A stretch of 64,000 bases of DNA from the NCBI RefSeq assembly GCF_038433465.1, contig NZ_JAESVF010000009.1:62001-126000 (forward strand), read 5' to 3'. Made by a program: the position numbers and the translations under genes. Below are positions 58,163 through 64,000 of this stretch, piece after piece. Each line of letters begins with the position of its first letter. Within the stretch, counting starts at the first letter, position 1. This DNA is from Galbibacter sp038433465. GTDB taxonomy: Bacteria; Bacteroidota; Bacteroidia; Flavobacteriales; Flavobacteriaceae. A model generated the notes under the pieces. The model was not told the DNA's origin, did no database searches, and saw nothing but the letters and a program-made list of their open reading frames with translations.

Positions 58163-60508
58163 TTATACCGTTTGCAAATCTTCGACGGTAAAATTACTGG
58201 TTGATTTTTGTAAATTTTGGTTAATATCCACTCGAATCGCTTTTATTCCACTTGCGCCTTGTAATTCTTCCAATTCTACAACTTCTATGTTTTTTCCTAT
58301 ATAGTTTTTAGATTGTAAGAACTCGAAATAAGCTAAATACTCTCTTTCGATTGCCGAACTCGAAAAAACAACACACAATTTATGCGGTTGCGTTAATCGC
58401 TCGTTTGTATCTTTTATATGTGCTTTGTCTATTCGCTTTTTGATCATTTCATAACGCACATTATAAGCGCCATCTACATCAAACTGTTTTTCGTCTATTC
58501 GATAACGAATGGTAATTGGAATATCGTAAGCCAAAATAAGCGATGCTACTTTTAAAGGCAACGGGAATTTTTTTTGCTGCTGATAATACATCGCTTCCAT
58601 TTCGCAAGTTACCTGCAACTGCCACAAACGCAAATTATACAAAACAGTATCATGAAACTTTAAACGCTTTACAATAGACTGCCCAACGTACATGTTGTGC
58701 TCCAAACCATCGGTTTTGTATTTTTCAAAATAATGCGGAAACATTTCTTGCGCTTCATGTTGTTTTTTATCCATGAAAGCAGAAAATACCGTATTTATTT
58801 GATCAACCGCAGTGTCGTATTCTTTTCTGGCTTTGTAAAGTGTTTTATTGTCTTTATCCAACAATTTTAAAAATTCAGAAACATCATCATTTTTAGCTGT
58901 CGATTCTTCTATATGTCTAAATAATGGATACAATTGTGTTTTGAAAAAAGCATTTATTTCTTGCTCGGAGTTTGCATGAAAATCTTCTTTTATTGCAGCT
59001 AAATTTTTATCAATTTGAAAAATTAATTGCTCATAAAACGGAAGTTTATTTTCTGCTAATATTCCCGTCAAAAGCATCTTACTTTGTTCTAACTGCTCTG
59101 TAATATCTTGCTGAATGGCTTCATTTCTAGCTAATGAAGAACCTACAATATCCACTTGCCCATACAGTGGAAATACATCTTTAAAAGTGATTTCTTCAAA
59201 TTTAGGCGAATATCCAGCATTTCGCATATAGATATACTTAGTCGCCTCTTCCTCAAAACGCCACTCTACAGACGGATGAATTGAAGTACACTCCTGCTGA
59301 ATAACAGCGCTTACTTCATTTTGAAATTCGTTTACCGTTCTTCTGGTATAACTTAAAATAAACGGAATAATACTTTCGAGTTTCACCATGTTTATGGCAT
59401 TAATCTGATTGATTTCAGAAGTTGCCAATTCAATAATAAACCCGAGTTCGCCTCCAATAGAAATAGGCAACAAGGCAGCACTTTTTAATCCGCGATCGAG
59501 CAATGCATTACTCAATCTATTTCCGTTATGTTTTTTATGATAGTTCTCTACATTTGAAATAATAGCTGGCTTACACTCATTAAAAAGTAAGTTGTTAACG
59601 TGGTCGCAAGCATAATTTGAAGTATCAATATTTTCGCCAGGAGCTAGCGTTAGCATCTCAAAATTTTTATCGTGAGGCGCTATTATTTTTTTATGATCTA
59701 CTTTATAACTCCCTAATCGTAAATTTGGTAAGTTAAAAATCTCCCGAATATCTTCTAGTAAAAACTGAAAACTCTCTTTATTTGGTTGAATTAAATGCGT
59801 TTTAAAAGTATCGATTTGTTGATCGAGTGTAACATCAATCATACTTAAAATACCGAATCCTTCAATAGTCCATGAATTATCTGGGAAATAATTTTGCCAA
59901 ACATCTTCATCATCAGCATTTGTAAGTAAAATATCTAAAATTTCAGGTGTAATCTCGATAGCGTTTTCATTGGGATACATCTCAATAAAATCAGCATTAA
60001 AAGTAACTCTATACGTACGAGGTTTACCATCAATACCATCCAATGTTAACAGCTTTGGACGTTCAAAATCCACCTTATATCCGTAGTATTGATTTAAAAT
60101 AATTGCATACGGATTTAGGTTTGCTACATTTTCATTTTTCTTGTAAAGCTTTCTAAAAACTTCTTCTATATTGGTAGTTGTTTGCTTTGAAATATGTAAA
60201 AAACGTTCCGAAGCATAGAAAAACTGATTTGAAAAAGGGAACACTGCCGCTTTGATTTCGTTTTTCGTTAGCATTGCAGGAAATAAAATACTCATTACCT
60301 GCTCGATTTCTTTTTTATACGAAGCAAAAACCTCGTAGCTTCTAACCCCAGACACTAATTCTGGAGCTTTTTCAAGTACCTTCAAAGCCTGTTCTGCCTG
60401 AATCTTTTCAATTTCATTTTCAGAACTCAAAAAAGTAGTTAGCACTTTGGCCAAATACTTTAAGGATATGATTGGTTTAAATGGACCTGTAGGTATAAAT
60501 TGCTCCAT
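58163..60508 (-). CDS. GAF-domain protein of unknown function
   Basis: A 781-residue soluble protein. Residues about 245-395 look like a GAF domain, with the alternating pattern around IISNVENYHKKHNGN and AALLPISIGGELGFIIELA. The N-terminal 230 residues and C-terminal 380 residues are mostly helical and I recognise no domain there. GAF domains bind cyclic nucleotides or other small ligands. It lies two bases after the HD-PycTM gene and 19 before the phosphoesterase-barrel gene in one operon, so a sensor role for a nucleotide is an attractive guess. No catalytic output domain is seen. Confidence 0.7.
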   Translation of the reverse strand: MEQFIPTGPFKPIISLKYLAKVLTTFLSSENEIEKIQAEQALKVLEKAPELVSGVRSYEVFASYKKEIEQVMSILFPAMLTKNEIKAAVFPFSNQFFYASERFLHISKQTTTNIEEVFRKLYKKNENVANLNPYAIILNQYYGYKVDFERPKLLTLDGIDGKPRTYRVTFNADFIEMYPNENAIEITPEILDILLTNADDEDVWQNYFPDNSWTIEGFGILSMIDVTLDQQIDTFKTHLIQPNKESFQFLLEDIREIFNLPNLRLGSYKVDHKKIIAPHDKNFEMLTLAPGENIDTSNYACDHVNNLLFNECKPAIISNVENYHKKHNGNRLSNALLDRGLKSAALLPISIGGELGFIIELATSEINQINAINMVKLESIIPFILSYTRRTVNEFQNEVSAVIQQECTSIHPSVEWRFEEEATKYIYMRNAGYSPKFEEITFKDVFPLYGQVDIVGSSLARNEAIQQDITEQLEQSKMLLTGILAENKLPFYEQLIFQIDKNLAAIKEDFHANSEQEINAFFKTQLYPLFRHIEESTAKNDDVSEFLKLLDKDNKTLYKARKEYDTAVDQINTVFSAFMDKKQHEAQEMFPHYFEKYKTDGLEHNMYVGQSIVKRLKFHDTVLYNLRLWQLQVTCEMEAMYYQQQKKFPLPLKVASLILAYDIPITIRYRIDEKQFDVDGAYNVRYEMIKKRIDKAHIKDTNERLTQPHKLCVVFSSSAIEREYLAYFEFLQSKNYIGKNIEVVELEELQGASGIKAIRVDINQNLQKSTSNFTVEDLQTV

Positions 60509-60510
60509 GA

Positions 60511-61680
60511 TTATAATATGTTGATGAAAAAGTTATAACTCAGTACAAACGCTATGGCCGATATCACGATTCCAATCATAAAAACTGTATAGGTAATTCG
60601 TAGTAATCTGTATTTTCGCTCGAGCACCAATCCTAGAAAATACAAATCTTTGGTAAGCGAGTTGTACAAAGTGTCTTCGTTATTTATTAAATAGTCGATT
60701 CCCCATTCGAAATCTTTCAAACTCATCTTATAAAAATTCCCGAAAAACAAAATGTTGGTACTGTTATTCACAATCATGTCTTTAGTAACCGTTACGTTAG
60801 ACACATTTGGACGAGTAGAAATAACCGATAAAACAATCGATATCACACTAAAAGTAAGTAGAATAAGCGTTGGATAAACCAAAAATAAATTCGACTCGTT
60901 ATCGAGTTTTGGCACCAAACTAGATAATACCACCGAAATAATAATAGCATTAACCGAAAGCAAAATATTGGCTTTTGTATCGGCAATGGAACTCAATTCG
61001 ATATGATTTTTTAGCTGAACTCTAAACAAAGTTTCTACGCCTCTACCCGTTTTTTTACTCTCCGCTTTATTAGCTCGCTTCTCCTCTATTTTATTGATAC
61101 GTTGCTGTAAGTTATAGGCATTTATCTCCTTTTGAGGTTGAAGCTTTAGTTTGGCGCTTTCCGTATAAAAAGCATGCTTGTCTAGGAATTCTTTGTTCTG
61201 ATACAACCATTCCAATTCGGTAATATCTTCTTCTTTTTTATAAATCAGTTCCAAGCGAAGCTGTTCTGAAACTTCAAAAAATTCTTCTGAAGCCACATGC
61301 GAACAATCAGCATCTTTAATTATTTGTTCTAATTTTGATGTACTCGGAACACTCGGTTTGGTAGCCAAAATAAGTTTTTCAACCGTAGTTTTATCTGCTG
61401 CTGAAATATCTATTTGGTTTAAATAATCCGCAGTAATAATTATACTTTCAGCTTCATGACCAACATCGGTTTTAGTGTAGCCTGTATCGTGAAACCAAGC
61501 TGCCAATTGCAACAAAAATATGTCGTGAGGCTGGCAATTTTCATAGGTAGCAATTTTAGTTACAGCCGACACAACATTTTGCGTATGCATCAAGTTGTGG
61601 TATTTATTTTTAGGTGAAAGTTTCTTTTCAAATAAATCTGTTACAAATAATTCTGCTTGCTGTAGGATGGTTTCTTCCAT
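60511..61680 (-). CDS. HD phosphohydrolase fused to a Pycsar-type membrane effector domain (PycTM)
   Basis: A 389-residue membrane protein. Residues 1-170 are an HD domain with His28, His32, His64-Asp65 (WFHDTG), His75 and Asp123/Asp125 (KDADCSH), the metal-site pattern of nucleotide phosphohydrolases. Residues 216-389 match the PycTM/DUF5706 domain, with IELSSIADTKANILLSVNA (227-245) and three membrane helices (about 238-256, 266-288, 361-385). PycTM domains are membrane effectors of pyrimidine-cyclase antiphage systems. It is the first gene of the GAF and phosphoesterase-barrel operon. No cyclase is in the window, so a defence role is not shown. Confidence 0.88.
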   Translation of the reverse strand: MEETILQQAELFVTDLFEKKLSPKNKYHNLMHTQNVVSAVTKIATYENCQPHDIFLLQLAAWFHDTGYTKTDVGHEAESIIITADYLNQIDISAADKTTVEKLILATKPSVPSTSKLEQIIKDADCSHVASEEFFEVSEQLRLELIYKKEEDITELEWLYQNKEFLDKHAFYTESAKLKLQPQKEINAYNLQQRINKIEEKRANKAESKKTGRGVETLFRVQLKNHIELSSIADTKANILLSVNAIIISVVLSSLVPKLDNESNLFLVYPTLILLTFSVISIVLSVISTRPNVSNVTVTKDMIVNNSTNILFFGNFYKMSLKDFEWGIDYLINNEDTLYNSLTKDLYFLGLVLERKYRLLRITYTVFMIGIVISAIAFVLSYNFFINIL

Positions 61681-62035
61681 GTAATAATTGAATTAAAGTA
61701 TAAAAATAAAGAATTCAAGTCTATTTTTAGACTATAATCTACGCTTTTTTGATTGTTGTGTGAGCAAATGCAAAGGTCGGAAAAAAGGAAAACAATACAG
61801 TCATTTTAAGGTAAAATCATTTTCAAAATACCGAATTTATTCCGTGTAAAAATTCTGTTTACACAACTACAATTCTTATAAATTTACAATATTTTCTTTG
61901 CGCTTCTCTTCTTCGTCATTCAATTTCGTTTGCTTTTATAACTATTTTCCTGTAATTGGTTAGCATTCTATTACCAAAAAAATGTTTTAAATTGTATATT
62001 TGCGAAGTTTAATTAAAAATTAGTTCTTCAAATAA
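61681..62035. other. 355-base divergent promoter spacer
   Basis: Spacer between the divergent HD-PycTM and isocitrate dehydrogenase genes. Beyond the icd -7 box at 61995 it contains only A/T-rich sequence; no ORF, clear hairpin or minus-strand TAnnTTTG box was found for the operon to the left. Confidence 0.6.
61995..62002 (+). promoter_or_regulatory. -7 box of the icd gene
   Basis: TATATTTG matches TAnnTTTG, 33 bases before the ATG. The nearest upstream TTG is 36 bases away, too far for the consensus. Confidence 0.45.
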
Positions 62036-64000
62036 ATGTCACATAAACCAAAAATTCTTTATACCAAAACAGACGAAGCCCCAGCATTAGCAACATACTC
62101 ATGGCTTTCTATTGTTAAAGCTTACACAGCAACATCAAATATAGATATCCAAACCAAAGACATCTCTCTAGCAGCTAGAATTTTGGCTGTATTTCCAGAT
62201 GTATTAACAAAAGAGCAACAAGTTCCAAACGATTTACAAGAGCTTGGAGAAATTGCAAAAACACCTGAGGCAAATATTATCAAACTTCCAAACATTAGTG
62301 CTTCAATTCCTCAATTAGAAGATGCTATTGAAGAGTTACAAGCAAAAGGATTTAATATTCCAAACTATCCGCACGAACCAAAAACCGATGCAGAAAAAGA
62401 AATTAAATCACGTTATGATAGTATCAAAGGGAGCGCTGTAAATCCAGTATTAAGAGAAGGTAACTCTGACAGAAGAGCTCCAAAAGCGGTAAAAAACTAC
62501 GCCAAGAAAAATCCACACTCAATGGGTGCATGGTCTGCTAGTTCGAAATCGCATGTAGCAACAATGACAGAAGGAGATTTTCGTTCAAACGAAAAATCGC
62601 TAACTATCGATAATGCTCAAAATTTAAAAATACAATTTGTTGGTAACGACGGTAGCACTAAAACTTTAAAAGAACAAGTAAAAGTTCTTGATAAAGAAGT
62701 TATTGACGCTACTGTAATGAGCAGAAAAGCATTAGTAAACTTCTTAGAAGCGCAAGTAAAAGATGCAAAAGAGCAAGATATCCTTTTCTCTGTGCATTTA
62801 AAAGCGACGATGATGAAGGTGTCCGATCCTATTATTTTTGGACATACAGTAAAAGTTTTCTTCAAAGAACTTTTCGACAAACACGGTGCTATTCTTGAAA
62901 AAATCAACGTAGAAGAAAATAACGGTTTAGGAGATTTACTTGACAAAGTAGAAACACTTCCTGATGCTGAGAAAAAAGAAGTAAAAGCAACTATCGAAGC
63001 TATTATTGCTACACAACCAGATTTAGCAATGGTAAATTCTGATAAAGGAATTACAAACTTACATGTACCAAGTGACGTTATTATCGATGCTTCAATGCCA
63101 GCGATGATTCGTAACTCTGGGCAAATGTGGAACAAAGACGGAAAAAGTCAAGACACAAAAGCGGTTATTCCAGATAGTAGCTACTCAAGTGTTTACCAAG
63201 CTACTATCGATTTCTGTAAAGAAAACGGAGCTTTCGATCCTACCACAATGGGAACTGTTCCTAATGTTGGATTAATGGCTCAAAAAGCTGAAGAATATGG
63301 TTCGCACGATAAAACTTTTGAAATTTCTGGAAACGGAAAAGTTCAAGTTTTAGATGAAAGTGGAGCTGTAGTTATAGAGCACAATGTTGAAGAAGGTGAT
63401 ATTTGGAGAATGTGTCAAGCAAAAGATTTACCTATTCAAGATTGGGTTAAACTTGCAGTAACACGTGCTAGAGCAACCAACACGCCAGCAGTTTTCTGGT
63501 TGGATGAAAACAGAGCACACGATGCCGAGCTTATCAAAAAAGTAAATGTTTATTTAAAAGATCACGATACTTCAGGATTAGACATCAGAATTATGTCTCC
63601 AGAAGAAGCTACGCACTTTACACTCGCAAGAATCAAAAAAGGTGAAGATACAATTTCAGTAACAGGAAACGTATTAAGAGATTACCTTACCGATCTTTTC
63701 CCTATTCTTGAAGTTGGAACTAGTGCAAAAATGCTTTCGATTGTTCCTTTAATGAATGGTGGTGGTTTATTCGAAACAGGTGCAGGAGGTTCAGCTCCAA
63801 AACACGTAGAACAATTCTTAGAAGAAGGACATTTACGTTGGGATTCTTTAGGTGAATTTTTAGCACTTGCTGTTTCATTAGAACATTACAGCAATGTAAA
63901 CAACAATAGCAAAGCCAAAGTATTAGCTACAACTTTAGATGAAGCTACCGGGAAGTTCTTAGAAGAAGACAAATCTCCTTCAAGAAAAGTAGGCGAACTC
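62036..64000 (+). CDS. icd: NADP-dependent isocitrate dehydrogenase, monomeric type (cut by window edge)
   Basis: Oxidative decarboxylation of isocitrate to 2-oxoglutarate with NADP+ in the TCA cycle. The first 655 residues are present, of an expected 735-745. The sequence is the monomeric IDH-II class: KILYTKTDEAPALATYSWL at the N terminus, then NPVLREGNSDRRAP, NPHSMGAWS, SDKGITNLHVPSDVIIDASM and NGGGLFETGAGGSAPKHVEQ, signature stretches of this class. The ATG at 62036 follows a TATATTTG box by 33 bases. The C-terminal end lies outside the window. Single gene, diverging from the HD-PycTM operon. Confidence 0.95.
   Translation, partial: MSHKPKILYTKTDEAPALATYSWLSIVKAYTATSNIDIQTKDISLAARILAVFPDVLTKEQQVPNDLQELGEIAKTPEANIIKLPNISASIPQLEDAIEELQAKGFNIPNYPHEPKTDAEKEIKSRYDSIKGSAVNPVLREGNSDRRAPKAVKNYAKKNPHSMGAWSASSKSHVATMTEGDFRSNEKSLTIDNAQNLKIQFVGNDGSTKTLKEQVKVLDKEVIDATVMSRKALVNFLEAQVKDAKEQDILFSVHLKATMMKVSDPIIFGHTVKVFFKELFDKHGAILEKINVEENNGLGDLLDKVETLPDAEKKEVKATIEAIIATQPDLAMVNSDKGITNLHVPSDVIIDASMPAMIRNSGQMWNKDGKSQDTKAVIPDSSYSSVYQATIDFCKENGAFDPTTMGTVPNVGLMAQKAEEYGSHDKTFEISGNGKVQVLDESGAVVIEHNVEEGDIWRMCQAKDLPIQDWVKLAVTRARATNTPAVFWLDENRAHDAELIKKVNVYLKDHDTSGLDIRIMSPEEATHFTLARIKKGEDTISVTGNVLRDYLTDLFPILEVGTSAKMLSIVPLMNGGGLFETGAGGSAPKHVEQFLEEGHLRWDSLGEFLALAVSLEHYSNVNNNSKAKVLATTLDEATGKFLEEDKSPSRKVGEL

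Noticed and set aside
60511..61680. Complete Pycsar antiphage system
   Set aside because: Only an effector-type domain is present. No pyrimidine cyclase, mobile element or other defence gene is in the window, so a defence-system call is not supported.
62617..63135. 172-codon open frame on the minus strand
   Set aside because: It lies wholly inside the monomeric isocitrate dehydrogenase gene, which has strong family motifs across this stretch; the antisense frame has low-complexity Ser/Thr-rich composition and no start signals.
1..64000. tRNA, rRNA, CRISPR, prophage or integrative element
   Set aside because: Reading through the spacers I found no tRNA-like T-arm and acceptor combinations, no rRNA sequence, no regularly spaced direct repeats and no integrase, transposase or phage genes.

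Overview
The window reads as core chromosome of a member of Bacteroidota, most likely a Flavobacteriaceae. The DNA is AT-rich. Many genes are preceded by the Bacteroidota -7 box TAnnTTTG, several with TTG 19-21 bases upstream. The gene content fits: a SusC/SusD pair, RprX/RprY-like two-component genes, many Cys-anchored lipoproteins, the CCC-motif membrane protein, the bacteroidotal omega subunit, monomeric isocitrate dehydrogenase and a long-form GAPDH. I see no rRNA, tRNA, CRISPR array, transposase or prophage. The only mobile-like material is a few short inverted-repeat elements in spacers.

Layout. 1-5.9 kb: start of a cysteine desulfurase, a Ca-binding-repeat lipoprotein, an Smr protein, small membrane proteins, rocD, an AIM24 protein and a DUF4442 protein, with two inverted-repeat elements. 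6-9.4 kb: an envelope operon (DUF4870, PadR regulator, PspC, DUF2807 lipoprotein). 9.5-11.6 kb: dipeptide epimerase and an AONS-like PLP enzyme. 11.7-19.4 kb: SusD/SusC, a response regulator with its kinase, and coaE. 19.4-30 kb: a GT2/YbbR/coaE operon; fabI; recN; bamD/rpoZ/coaBC/DUF4835; and a DUF6913/dapA/inward-rectifier channel operon. 30-34 kb: a 5'-nucleotidase split into two genes, a YhhN-like protein and ligA. 34.3-37 kb: a fluoride-type CLC antiporter behind a fluoride riboswitch, diverging from a TMEM175-like channel. 37-50.8 kb: prmC, ribD, YigZ, dnaA, LMW-PTP, RsmI-like methylase, mltG, dapF, HtrA and GAPDH. 51-54 kb: DUF2490, a coiled-coil membrane protein with an unusual leader, trmD and rplS. 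54.4-61.7 kb: an operon of an HD-PycTM protein, a GAF protein and a very large phosphoesterase/kinase-like/beta-barrel fusion. 62-64 kb: monomeric icd, cut by the window edge.

Three places deserve most attention. (1) The CLC gene has both fluoride signature motifs (GNNLL, GREGT) and a clear crcB/fluoride aptamer in its leader, with a possible anti-aptamer strand just before the start codon. (2) The 1221-residue protein joins a calcineurin-type phosphatase, a segment with HipA/CotH-like kinase motifs, and an Omp85-like barrel, which suggests phosphorylation chemistry at the cell envelope. (3) It is co-transcribed with a GAF protein and an HD-domain protein carrying the Pycsar membrane-effector domain, with no nucleotide cyclase visible nearby. 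This may be a nucleotide-responsive envelope module rather than a conventional defence system.

Most remaining genes are ordinary housekeeping functions. Assignments rest on motifs visible in the translated sequence; no database search was run.
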